The translations under genes and the position numbers were made by a program. A stretch of DNA of 64,000 nt from [Eubacterium] cellulosolvens LD2006 (GTDB lineage Bacteria > Bacillota > Clostridia > Lachnospirales > Lachnospiraceae): the NCBI RefSeq assembly GCF_000621585.1, contig NZ_JHXY01000016.1, forward strand, positions 29,497 through 93,496, in the 5' to 3' direction. Below, in pieces: positions 33,293-41,666 of the stretch (positions are counted from its first letter, which is position 1; each line of letters begins with the position of its first letter). The notes below the pieces were generated by a model. That model was not told the DNA's origin, did no database searches, and worked only from the letters and a program-made list of their open reading frames with translations.

Positions 33293-36200
33293 ATGAAGGT
33301 ATTTTGGAAACGGGTCGGGACGCTGCTGTCGGCAGTGTTCCTGGCAATTGCTTTTGTCCTGGGCGGCAGCGTCGGAAATGCTGCGGCGGGGATACACGGG
33401 AGCAGGGCGAGAGGCGGCACTATGGAGAACAGACTTTTGGCGGCGCTCTCCGGAACGGCGCTGACGGCAGAGGCGGCCGACGGAAGTTCTCTGAGAAGGC
33501 CCTGTTCGCCGGAAAAACCGATGCTGATCGTTCACATTGACACCTGGAATTACGCGGATCCGGCCAAAATTATCCGGCTGATTCCGGAGGATATCCGGCC
33601 GTACTGCGTGTTCAATGTCTCCATGTCGATCAACTATGATATGAACACACATCAGTGGAAAATGGTCAAGGACGGATACCGTCTGGCGAAATCCTGGCTC
33701 CGCACCTGCGCGGACGAGGGCGTGTGGACGATGGTTCAGCCGGCCAGCGGAGGCCAGTGTCATTTCCCGGATTATCCGGCGGATTATGATTTTGAGAACA
33801 CGCTGTTTGGTGAATTTTTCCGCGACTATCCGACGTTTATCGGATTCAATTACAGCGAGCAGTTCTGGGGCTTCCAGTCCAAGGACTTCCCGGTGACGCC
33901 GATGCAGAGATATCAGCACTTTGCGGGACTTCTGAAGCTCTGCCACAAATACGGCGGTTATCTCGACGTCAACTTCTGCGCGAATTACTGGAGTGCGGGG
34001 CTGAATCCGATTGCGATGATGAAGAAGTGTCCGGAGTGGAAACAGGCCTGCGAGCGTTATCCGGAGAACTACATTCTCGAGGAAAAATATACGCAGAGAG
34101 GATACATTGCGGATACTGAGAGCCAGACGCTCGGCTGTTATCTGGCCGGATACTGCGGCAACTACGGCGTTCGCTATGACAAGACCGGATGGAGCGACGG
34201 CGATGCGAACGGCGGCGGACTCGAGTCGCAGGATCAGTACCGTCAGGTGACGGAGCTTCCGATCTGTATGGAGCGCTTCGCCTTCAACGGCGCAACCGTC
34301 ATCGACGGACCGGAGCTCGTGTGGGCGGATGATTTCAAGGAGACCTGGGGCTATAACGACGCCGAGGGTTATCATGCGAGAGACTGGGCGATGTATGACC
34401 AGTTCCGGAATGTCACGCTGGATTTCTTCCGCAAGATGATTGACGGAACCGTTCACATTCCGACCAGACAGGAAGTTATCAACCGCACAAAGTATTTTAT
34501 CATTCAGGATATCGGAAGCGGAAACGACAACGCGAAATACTGTACAAAGAGCGACCTTTTCGAGGGACTCTACCGCATGTCCGGCGACGGAAATCTGGAC
34601 AAGAACTATAACCCGTTCAAGAGCACGGGCAGATATCCGACAATTCCCACATTCACGGGTCTGGCGGACAAGACGGCGCAGAGTTTTAAATACGTTCTGA
34701 AGCAGAGTCAGCTTTCGTCCCGCTGGGGGTCGATCCAGGCAAAACAGAACGAGATGAACCGTGAATTCGCATCCGAACATTACGGAACCTGCTATGCGGG
34801 GCGGTACCAGAACACCTGGGTGAGCTACAACCCGAGCAAGACGGGGCAGGTGACAGGAGCGGTCCTCGACCTGAAGTACAATACCTGCAAGAGTCTGGAT
34901 ACCAAGTGGGAGGCCTACGGATCCGGCGTGATCCGCGAGTATTCGGATCACATCGATCTGTATATCAACAACTTTGACGAGCAGATACAGAAGAGTCTGC
35001 GCACGGATATCTTCAAAATTGACGGCTGTAAAGAGCAGCCTGCAGTCAGCTGGAAGGACAGGGGATATAATCAGACAAAGAGCCAGGTTTCCGTGAGCTA
35101 TGCAGACGGTTCCTGCACGATTACAGTCAGACACAACGGACCGGTGGATCTCTCTGTGAAATGCAGCGGAAAGGAAAGCGGCAGAGCGTCGGATGTCCGT
35201 TACAATGCGCTGCAGGCGCCGGCACAGCCGCCGGCTTATACGGGAATCCGTCAGTATGAGGGCGAGTTCTTCGATCAGAAAAACATCGAGGGTATTGTCG
35301 GTAACGGCTGTACGACAGATGTACGGAATTACTACGGACAGGGTTTTCTGAAATTCGGAACAAAAGGGAATGCGGCAGTAAAGGATACGGTCAGAACACA
35401 GGCGGCCGGCAAATTCCTGCTCGCGCTTCGCTACTGTACACCGACCGGCCACAAATGCGTGGATCTCTGGGTGAACGGCCAGAATACGGGAGCACTTGCG
35501 CTTCAGGCGTGTGCGAATAACGGAGACTGGAAAGAGGTCACACGGGAAGTGACGCTGAAGAAGGGAGACAATAAGATTGAATTCCGGGCAAATGCCGGAC
35601 TTCCGGCATGGCTCAACCTCGATTGCTTCACGGTTTCCGGCGATTTTATCGGACAGGCGGTTCCGACTGCAACGCCTGTGCCGGTTCCGACTGCAACGCC
35701 TGTGCCGGTTCCGACTGCGGCGCCGATGAACGGCAAACTGATCCGAAACCTCAGGGTATTTGACAGTGCCCGCGCCGGTGCATGGGAGATCTATGAGGAT
35801 TTTGATGATGATGCTGTTCTGTTCGGAGACCGGAATATCCGGGTTTCGAATGTTCCTTCTGAGCTTCGCGGGGCAGAGGCAATCCGCACGGCCTGCGATA
35901 CAAAAGCGCTCACGACAGATGAGGCGGTGTTTACGGCCGGAGATGACTGCAATGTCTATGTGGCCGTGGATTCCAGAGTATGTCTGACGGATCTGAAGCC
36001 GGCATGGCTTGCGTCCTGGAAGAAGACGGATCTGACACTCACGGTATTTGACGGATCGGCAGACCGCACCCTGGTGGTCTATCTCATGCGCGCGGCAAAG
36101 GGAACAGAAATCACACTCGGCACAAACAGCGGCTACGGCGGCTGCATGAATTACATTGTTCTCGCGGCGAAAGAGGCGAAGCCGACAGTGACGCCGAAGC

Positions 36201-36325
36201 CGACAGCGACGCCGAAGCCGACAGTGACGCCGAAGCCGACAGAAGCGCCGAAGCCGACGGAGAAACCGTCCGGAAAGAAAGTGCGCTACGAGAATCTGGA
36301 TCTCGACGGAAGCTTCCGTCCTTGA
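33293..36325 (+). CDS. Secreted GH98-type glycoside hydrolase with CBM and repeat linkers
   Basis: The 1010-residue exported enzyme has a signal peptide (residues ~1-33). Its catalytic region (~75-400) begins MLIVHIDTWNYADPAKIIRL, resembling GH98 endo-beta-galactosidases that cut blood-group A/B antigens or xylan; SEQFWGF with Glu189 is a candidate catalytic segment. A GH98 C-terminal-type beta domain follows (~440-640). Next are a CBM6/35-like domain (~653-782), a (PTATPVPV) linker, a further beta domain (~810-960), a (PKPTATPKPTVT) linker and a 16-residue tail with no sortase motif or membrane anchor. Substrate cannot be decided from sequence. ATG 33293 fits AGGAGG spacing (8 nt) better than ATG 33287. 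Confidence 0.85.
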   Translation: MKVFWKRVGTLLSAVFLAIAFVLGGSVGNAAAGIHGSRARGGTMENRLLAALSGTALTAEAADGSSLRRPCSPEKPMLIVHIDTWNYADPAKIIRLIPEDIRPYCVFNVSMSINYDMNTHQWKMVKDGYRLAKSWLRTCADEGVWTMVQPASGGQCHFPDYPADYDFENTLFGEFFRDYPTFIGFNYSEQFWGFQSKDFPVTPMQRYQHFAGLLKLCHKYGGYLDVNFCANYWSAGLNPIAMMKKCPEWKQACERYPENYILEEKYTQRGYIADTESQTLGCYLAGYCGNYGVRYDKTGWSDGDANGGGLESQDQYRQVTELPICMERFAFNGATVIDGPELVWADDFKETWGYNDAEGYHARDWAMYDQFRNVTLDFFRKMIDGTVHIPTRQEVINRTKYFIIQDIGSGNDNAKYCTKSDLFEGLYRMSGDGNLDKNYNPFKSTGRYPTIPTFTGLADKTAQSFKYVLKQSQLSSRWGSIQAKQNEMNREFASEHYGTCYAGRYQNTWVSYNPSKTGQVTGAVLDLKYNTCKSLDTKWEAYGSGVIREYSDHIDLYINNFDEQIQKSLRTDIFKIDGCKEQPAVSWKDRGYNQTKSQVSVSYADGSCTITVRHNGPVDLSVKCSGKESGRASDVRYNALQAPAQPPAYTGIRQYEGEFFDQKNIEGIVGNGCTTDVRNYYGQGFLKFGTKGNAAVKDTVRTQAAGKFLLALRYCTPTGHKCVDLWVNGQNTGALALQACANNGDWKEVTREVTLKKGDNKIEFRANAGLPAWLNLDCFTVSGDFIGQAVPTATPVPVPTATPVPVPTAAPMNGKLIRNLRVFDSARAGAWEIYEDFDDDAVLFGDRNIRVSNVPSELRGAEAIRTACDTKALTTDEAVFTAGDDCNVYVAVDSRVCLTDLKPAWLASWKKTDLTLTVFDGSADRTLVVYLMRAAKGTEITLGTNSGYGGCMNYIVLAAKEAKPTVTPKPTATPKPTVTPKPTEAPKPTEKPSGKKVRYENLDLDGSFRP

Positions 36326-36372
36326 TGAAAAAAACAAGCTTTCCGGAGAATACTAAAATTCTCAAAAAAAGG

Positions 36373-36400
36373 TTGACGTTTGAGCAAAGTTTGTTATAAT
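36373..36400 (+). promoter_or_regulatory. Promoter of rpsU
   Basis: TTGACG (36373-36378), 16-bp spacer, perfect TATAAT (36395-36400). Confidence 0.75.
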
Positions 36401-36475
36401 AAATTAAGTGCAAAAATACCCAAACAGTTGTATTTAGCACAATCTTACAACTGGAGGGAGGTTAGGTTTGGGCAT

Positions 36476-36652
36476 ATGGCAAACGTTATCGTAAAAGAGA
36501 ACGAGACACTGGACAGCGCATTACGTCGCTTCAAGAGAAGCTGCGCAAAGGCTGGCATTCAGCAGGAGATCCGTAAGAGAGAGCACTACGAGAAGCCGAG
36601 TGTTCGTCGTAAGAAGAAATCGGAAGCTGCTAGAAAGCGTAAATATAATTAA
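36476..36652 (+). CDS. rpsU: 30S ribosomal protein S21
   Basis: This is a small basic protein of the 30S subunit platform that helps initiation. The 58-residue protein has [20 protein letters not shown] and the basic C-terminal [18 protein letters not shown] 36476 is chosen by homology; the frame is open upstream to 36380 through the promoter. A purine-rich GGAGGGAGG lies ~14 nt before the ATG, a rather long spacing. A hairpin-like AGCTCTGGCAGTATCTGCC / GGAGCT follows the stop. Confidence 0.97.
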   Translation: MANVIVKENETLDSALRRFKRSCAKAGIQQEIRKREHYEKPSVRRKKKSEAARKRKYN

Positions 36653-36799
36653 TCAGATGCACGTGAAAAGCTCTGGCAGTATCTGCCGGAGCTTTTCTTC
36701 ATGTTATTTATACTACAGTAAGAGAGTTGCATTTTCGGAGCATGCGGAATACAATCGATAACGCAATGATTTGCGGTAAGCGCAAAAGCTGGCAGGTGG

Positions 36800-37612
36800 A
36801 TGATGGGCAAATATGTGACGAAATTCTATCGGCTGAATCTAAATAAGAAAGAAATGCCTGCGGCTCAACTGCGGGCTGTTTTTTTGACTGATATGCATAA
36901 TACGGCGGGGGAAGAAGAGACGGATGAAATCCTCGGAAAGATCCGTGAGGTCTCGCCGGATCTGGTTCTCTGCGGCGGTGATATGCTGGTGGGAAAGCCC
37001 AGCAGGTCTGTGCTCCCGGCCGTGAGGTTTCTTAAAAGACTGTCAAAGGAATACAGAGTCTACCTGGGCACGGGCAATCACGAGTACCGGCTCAAGATTT
37101 ATCCGGAACAGTACGGGGATATGTATGCGAAATACAGAGAACTGCTCTCTGAAACCGATGTTGTTTTTCTGGAGAATGAAAAGCTTCATCTGACCTGCAG
37201 AGGGATACCTGTGGAACTGAATGGCTTTGAGATGAAAGCTCTGTATTATCATAGATTCCGCCACATCCCCCTTCCCGTGTCTGAAATCCGGGAGGCACTG
37301 GGGAAACCGGCGGGGGATGCTCTGACGATTCTGCTTTCCCATAATCCGGCGGCAATGCCCGCATATTTTTCCTGGGGAGCGGATTTGACGCTCTGCGGTC
37401 ATTATCACGGAGGAATGGTACGGTTTGGCAGGCATCACGGCCTCATCAGTCCGGACTTCAGGCTTTTTCCGGGGAACGCCTACGGCTTGTTCCGCCGGGG
37501 GAAGAGTAACGTTCTGGTCAGCTCCGGCTGTGGTGAGCATACCATACCGGTGCGGATCCATAATCCGAGGGAAATAGTGGTGATTGATTTTTATCTGAAC
37601 GAACAGGAGTGA
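36800..37612 (+). CDS. Calcineurin-like metallophosphoesterase
   Basis: The 270-residue protein carries the metallophosphoesterase motifs: DMHN (DxH variant), CGGDML (GDxx), GTGNHEYR (GNHE), LLSHNP and CGHYHGG (GHxH). It resembles the YkuE/YaeI group of membrane-associated phosphodiesterases but lacks a clear membrane segment. The substrate is unknown. The ATGATG start at 36800/36803 has AGGTGG directly upstream, so the second ATG may be used. Its stop is 4 nt before scpA, so they are co-transcribed. Confidence 0.87.
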   Translation: MMGKYVTKFYRLNLNKKEMPAAQLRAVFLTDMHNTAGEEETDEILGKIREVSPDLVLCGGDMLVGKPSRSVLPAVRFLKRLSKEYRVYLGTGNHEYRLKIYPEQYGDMYAKYRELLSETDVVFLENEKLHLTCRGIPVELNGFEMKALYYHRFRHIPLPVSEIREALGKPAGDALTILLSHNPAAMPAYFSWGADLTLCGHYHGGMVRFGRHHGLISPDFRLFPGNAYGLFRRGKSNVLVSSGCGEHTIPVRIHNPREIVVIDFYLNEQE

Positions 37613-37616
37613 TCCA

Positions 37617-38438
37617 TTGGCTATTGAAGTAAAACTGCAGGCGTTTGAAGGACCGCTTGACCTTCTCCTGCACCTTATAGAAAAGAACAAAATAGACATT
37701 TATGACATTCCCATCGTGGAAGTTACGGATCAGTACATGGAATATGTCCAGCAGCTCGATAAAGAGGATATGGACGTTACCAGTGAGTTCATGGTCATGG
37801 CGGCGACCCTTATTGATATCAAGTGCCGCATGCTTCTTCCAAAAGAAGTTGATGAAGAAGGAGAGGAAATTGACCCCAGAGCGGATCTGGTTCAGCAGCT
37901 TCTTGAACACAAGGCCTATCGCGCTATGGCGGGAAAGCTTCGCATTTATATGGAGAGAGCCGGGGATGTGGTCACCAGGGGACAACATCTTCCCAAAGAG
38001 GTGGCACAGTATAAGCCCCCCGCCGATCCGGATGAGCTGCTTCAGGGAATGACACTGGACCAGCTTCACAAGATCTTTGAGTTTGTCCTGAAGCGGCAGG
38101 AGGATAAGGTGGATCCTATCCGAAGCAAGTTCGGCCAAATCAAAAGGGAAGAAGTATCCCTGCCGGATAAACTTGACTATGTGGAGATCGTGACACGAAG
38201 CAAAAGAAAGGTTTCCTTCCGAAAACTTCTGGAGAATCAGACCTCCAAGATGCAGGTGGTCGTCACCTTCCTGGCGGTGCTCGAGCTTATGAAGCTTGGT
38301 AAGATCCACTGTGTACAGGAAGAAAACTTCGGGGAGATCACCATCGAGTCCCTGGAAGATGTGCACGAGACATCCCTTGTGGGAGACCTCTACCGGGAAG
38401 GAGCCGGAGAAGCGGGAAACGGAGATTCTTATTCCTGA
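37617..38438 (+). CDS. scpA: Segregation and condensation protein A
   Basis: The kleisin subunit of the bacterial SMC condensin, bridging the SMC heads. The 273-residue protein begins with the family signature FEGPLDLLLHLIEKNKIDIYDIPI (first 20 residues of it suffice), then EFMVMAATLIDIKCRMLLP, and ends with the winged-helix region VTFLAVLELMKLGKI. Translation starts at TTG 37617 with ACAGGAG upstream. A hairpin AAAACTGC / GCGGTTTT (38487-38513) lies before scpB. Confidence 0.96.
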   Translation: MAIEVKLQAFEGPLDLLLHLIEKNKIDIYDIPIVEVTDQYMEYVQQLDKEDMDVTSEFMVMAATLIDIKCRMLLPKEVDEEGEEIDPRADLVQQLLEHKAYRAMAGKLRIYMERAGDVVTRGQHLPKEVAQYKPPADPDELLQGMTLDQLHKIFEFVLKRQEDKVDPIRSKFGQIKREEVSLPDKLDYVEIVTRSKRKVSFRKLLENQTSKMQVVVTFLAVLELMKLGKIHCVQEENFGEITIESLEDVHETSLVGDLYREGAGEAGNGDSYS

Positions 38439-38626
38439 TATGGGATTTTGCTCCATTATTGATCCACAGTAGGATTATAAGCAGTTAAAACTGCTTTACA
38501 GAAAGCGGTTTTCGTGGTATAGCTTTACAGGTAGATAAAAACGGAAGACATAAAGGAAAGACTCTGAGGGATGCAGGTCACAAAGAAGCGATATTTCCGG
38601 CTTTTAAGCTGCGGGAAAGGAAGAGT

Positions 38627-39319
38627 ATGGGAGTACAGAGTGAACTGAAATCGGAAGACTATCACCAGCTGGAGATGATCGAGACGATCGATCACAGCGA
38701 CAGAGATGAGATGGAGAAATACGATATAGAGGAAACTCTCCCGGAGGAGGATCTGACCAGCACAGAGGAGGGCGCACTGGAGGCAGTCCTTTTTGCCATG
38801 GGAGAATCCGTGGATGTGGCGAAACTGGCACAGGTCATTGACAAGACCCCGTATCAGACCCAGAAGATCCTTGAAAAAATGCGCGAGAAATATGAGCGGC
38901 CGGAATCCGGCATTATGCTGCTGGAACTCAATGGTTCCTACCAGCTCTGCACAAAGAAACAGTATTACGATGATCTCATCGTGATTGCGAAGCAGCCGAA
39001 GAAACCACAGCTCTCGGATGTAGTTATGGAGACACTCTCCATCGTGGCCTATAAACAGCCGGTGACCAAGGCTCAGGTGGAACAGATCCGCGGCGTAAGT
39101 TCCGATCATGCCATCAATAAGCTGATGGAGTATGATCTGATCCGGGAACTTGGACGTCTGGACGTTCCGGGAAGACCGATTCTCTTCGGAACAACCGAGA
39201 ATTTTTTGCGGTACTTCGGCGTGGAATCCACGGAACAGCTGCCTCAGCTCTCGCCGGTACAGATCGAGGACTACAAGGCGGAGGCGGAAGCCGAGATGAA
39301 GGCAACGCTGGATGTCTGA
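38627..39319 (+). CDS. scpB: Segregation and condensation protein B
   Basis: The winged-helix partner of ScpA in the SMC complex. The 230-residue protein has a non-conserved acidic N-terminus (~45 residues) and two winged helices: ALEAVLFAMGESVDVAKLAQVI, then LSDVVMETLSIVAYKQPVTK and GRLDVPGRPILFGTT, the family hallmark. It is separated from scpA by 188 nt. AAGGAAG precedes the ATG. Confidence 0.96.
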   Translation: MGVQSELKSEDYHQLEMIETIDHSDRDEMEKYDIEETLPEEDLTSTEEGALEAVLFAMGESVDVAKLAQVIDKTPYQTQKILEKMREKYERPESGIMLLELNGSYQLCTKKQYYDDLIVIAKQPKKPQLSDVVMETLSIVAYKQPVTKAQVEQIRGVSSDHAINKLMEYDLIRELGRLDVPGRPILFGTTENFLRYFGVESTEQLPQLSPVQIEDYKAEAEAEMKATLDV

Positions 39320-39324
39320 GGTTT

Positions 39325-39390
39325 TTGTGGCACAGGAAAAACCCCGGGATTTCAATGACACAAAACGCTCCGCGCAGTCCGCGGTCCTGG
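39325..39390 (+). repeat. Structured intergenic repeat, family 1, copy 8 (degenerate)
   Basis: Degenerate stem TTGTGGCACAGG / TGACACAA with tail CAAAACGCTCCGCG. It begins 6 nt after the scpB stop. Confidence 0.5.
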
Positions 39391-39524
39391 CTTTGGCTGA
39401 GCGGGAAAGTGATTTGAGAAAAGACCCGGTGGCAATACTGCTGTGAAAACAGCTTTATATAGAAACAGGCAGGTATCAGTTTCATCTGGTAATCAAATTA
39501 TGACATATAAAGGAGAATAGTATT

Positions 39525-39794
39525 ATGGTACTTCCGGAGCAGACAATCGAGTTTCGTTATGATACACAGCTTCTGATCGAGGGGGAGGATCTTGACGAGG
39601 ATGAGATCTCGGATTACATCACCGCAAATTTCAAGGGTGATTCGCTGATCGCCGCAGGCGACGATGAGCTGATCAAGATTCATTTCCACACAAACGAGCC
39701 GTGGAAAGTTCTTGAGTACGGAAGATCTCTGGGTGAGATCTTCGATATTGTCGTAGAGGATATGGATCGTCAGACAAGAGGACTGAAGGGCTGA
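39525..39794 (+). CDS. Free-standing FakA middle-domain protein
   Basis: This is an 89-residue protein. The segment TIEFRYDTQLLIEG ... GDSLIAAGDDELIKIHFHTNEPWKVLEYG matches the conserved middle domain of FakA/YloV (pattern GDSLVVVGDDDLVKVHVHTDNPG in canonical FakA). The DAK2 kinase domain and the DegV-like C-terminus are both missing, and no frame nearby encodes them. The ribosome site AAAGGAGA precedes the ATG, and reading frame and codon use look functional. In the FakA at 1-1569 the same domain is more diverged in the GDSL/HTNEP region. Function unknown; a regulatory or complementing subunit is a guess. Confidence 0.75.
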   Translation: MVLPEQTIEFRYDTQLLIEGEDLDEDEISDYITANFKGDSLIAAGDDELIKIHFHTNEPWKVLEYGRSLGEIFDIVVEDMDRQTRGLKG

Positions 39795-39909
39795 AAAAAC
39801 ACAGAGGAGAGCGTCGATGTGAAGAAGCTTTCCGGAATAGACTTTTGACAGCAGAGAATGTTGTCGATATTTTATAGCGTAGCGGGTGCGCCCCGTCACG
39901 CTATTTTTT

Positions 39910-40027
39910 TGTTATAGGAAATTCCTTCGGAATTTCTTTAACACAAAACGCTCCGCTTACATGCGCAGCTCGCAGATGGATAGATCGCTGACGCGATTCT
40001 GTTCGCGCGCGCCTTTCGTCCGCGTGC
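39910..40027 (+). repeat. Structured intergenic repeat, family 1, copy 9, long tail B
   Basis: The outer stem is TGTTATA / TTTAACA with a perfect inner GGAAATTCC-TTC-GGAATTTC, then CAAAACGCTCCGC and tail B, including ATCGC-TGAC-GCGAT and CGCGCGCGCCTTTCGTCCGCG. Confidence 0.8.
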
Positions 40028-40140
40028 TTTTGGTTTCCGCTCAAAATAGGCGGAGTATGACCGGAATATCGGCATATTTTGATGCATTTCAAACCCTTTG
40101 GAATCGCGGCCGGAATGGTCACAGAAATGCCTGAAATGTG

Positions 40141-40169
40141 TTGAAAAAATAACAAACTTAGTCTATAGT
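40141..40169 (+). promoter_or_regulatory. Promoter of the decarboxylase operon
   Basis: TTGAAA (40141-40146), 17-bp spacer, TATAGT (40164-40169), 51 bp before the first ATG. Confidence 0.7.
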
Positions 40170-40219
40170 ATAACATGTGCGAAAATTGGTTTTCACAAAT
40201 TGTTGATGGAGGTAAAAAT

Positions 40220-41653
40220 ATGAGCAACAATACGCAAAGCCCGGCAAGAATGAGAATCAGTACTCTTCTTGACGCAAACAGCTTTGTTGAAGTTGGTGCA
40301 GGCGTTACAGCGAGAAGCACAGACTTCAATATGGCTGAAAAGAAAGCACCATCAGACGGCGTTATTACAGGTTACGGTCTGATCAACGGCAACCCGGTAT
40401 ATGTGTACAGCCAGGATGCGTCCGTTTTAAACGGAACCATCGGCGAGATGCACGCAAGAAAGATCGTGAAGATCTATGAACTTGCAATCAAGACCGGAGC
40501 TCCTGTCGTTGGGCTCGTTGACTGTGCAGGCCTCAGACTTGAGGAGGCGACAGACGCTCTGAATGCTTTCGGAGAGATCTACATGGCACAGGCGGATGCT
40601 TCCGGTGTGGTTCCGCAGATCACAGGTATCTTTGGAAACTGCGGCGGCGGTATGGCGTTTGTACCGGCTATGTCTGATTTTACATTCATGGAGAATGACG
40701 CGAAACTCTTCGTTAATTCCCCGAATGCGATTGCCGGAAATACCGAGGCGAAATGCGATACAGCATCTGCCGAGTTCCAGGGAACAGAGGCAGGTACAAT
40801 CGACGGTATGGGAACAGAGGCTGAAGTGATCACAAAGATCAGAAATCTTGTGGAGATCCTGCCGGCAAACAATGAGGATGATATGTCCTATGCTGACACG
40901 ACAGACGATCTGAATCGCACAAGTGCAGATCTGATCAACTGCATTGAAGATCCGGCTCTGCTTCTTCCCAGAATCAGTGATGACAGCGTATATGTAGAGG
41001 CTAAGCCATATTACGGTAAAGATACCGTTACTGCCTTCATCAAATTAAACGGATATACAGTAGGAGTTGTTGCAAACCGTTCCGTTCTCTACGGAGCAGG
41101 TGGGGCAAAAGAGGAAGAGTTCGGAAAAGTAATGAGCGCGCGCGGCGCAAAGAAAGCTGCCGAGTTCGTAAACTTCTGCGATGCTTTTTCCATCCCGCTT
41201 GTTACCTTCACAAATGTTACAGGTTTCAAGGCTTGCAAGTGCTCTGAGATGAATATGGCAAACGCCGTAGGTAAACTGAACTACGCATTTGCTAACGCAA
41301 CGACACCGAAGGTGAATGTTGTCACAGGTGAGGCTTTCGGAAGCGCTTACCTTGCAATGAACAGCAAATCTCTCGGCGCAGATATCGTATACGCATGGAA
41401 AGATGCAAAGATCGGAATGATGGATGCACTTGCCGCTGCAAAGATCATCTGTGACGGACAGAGCGGGGACGCAATCAAGGAGCAGGCTGAGAAATATGCA
41501 GCTCTTCAGAACAGCGTAGAGTCCGCGGCAGCAAGAGGTTATGTGGACACTGTTATTGACGCGTCCGAAACCAGAAAATATCTGATCGGTGCTCTCGATA
41601 TGCTCTTCACAAAGAGAGAGTTCCGTCCAGACAAGAAACACGGAACTGTATAA
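40220..41653 (+). CDS. Acyl-CoA carboxyltransferase (MmdA/12S transcarboxylase type)
   Basis: A crotonase-fold carboxyltransferase that moves CO2 between an acyl-CoA (methylmalonyl/propionyl-, malonyl- or glutaconyl-CoA) and carboxybiotin. The 477-residue protein has two crotonase-like halves, N (SDGVITGYGLINGNPVYVYSQD, GGGMAFVPAMSDFTFM) and C (NGYTVGVVANRS, PLVTFTNVTGFKACK, GEAFGSAYLAMNSK). The start at 40220 has GGAGGT upstream. It is first in an operon with an OadG-like protein, a biotin carrier, the sodium-pump beta subunit and an OadA-type carboxyltransferase. It is shorter than typical MmdA (~515), mostly at the N-terminus. The CoA substrate is not readable from sequence. Confidence 0.88.
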   Translation: MSNNTQSPARMRISTLLDANSFVEVGAGVTARSTDFNMAEKKAPSDGVITGYGLINGNPVYVYSQDASVLNGTIGEMHARKIVKIYELAIKTGAPVVGLVDCAGLRLEEATDALNAFGEIYMAQADASGVVPQITGIFGNCGGGMAFVPAMSDFTFMENDAKLFVNSPNAIAGNTEAKCDTASAEFQGTEAGTIDGMGTEAEVITKIRNLVEILPANNEDDMSYADTTDDLNRTSADLINCIEDPALLLPRISDDSVYVEAKPYYGKDTVTAFIKLNGYTVGVVANRSVLYGAGGAKEEEFGKVMSARGAKKAAEFVNFCDAFSIPLVTFTNVTGFKACKCSEMNMANAVGKLNYAFANATTPKVNVVTGEAFGSAYLAMNSKSLGADIVYAWKDAKIGMMDALAAAKIICDGQSGDAIKEQAEKYAALQNSVESAAARGYVDTVIDASETRKYLIGALDMLFTKREFRPDKKHGTV

Positions 41654-41666
41654 GAGAGGTAAAAAG

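Noticed and set aside
33266..36337. Open frame of over 1000 codons on the minus strand opposite the GH98 gene
   Set aside because: It is a shadow of the GC-rich third-position bias of the real gene. The translation is Arg/His/Leu-rich without any family motif, and the plus strand has a signal peptide, domains and a ribosome site.
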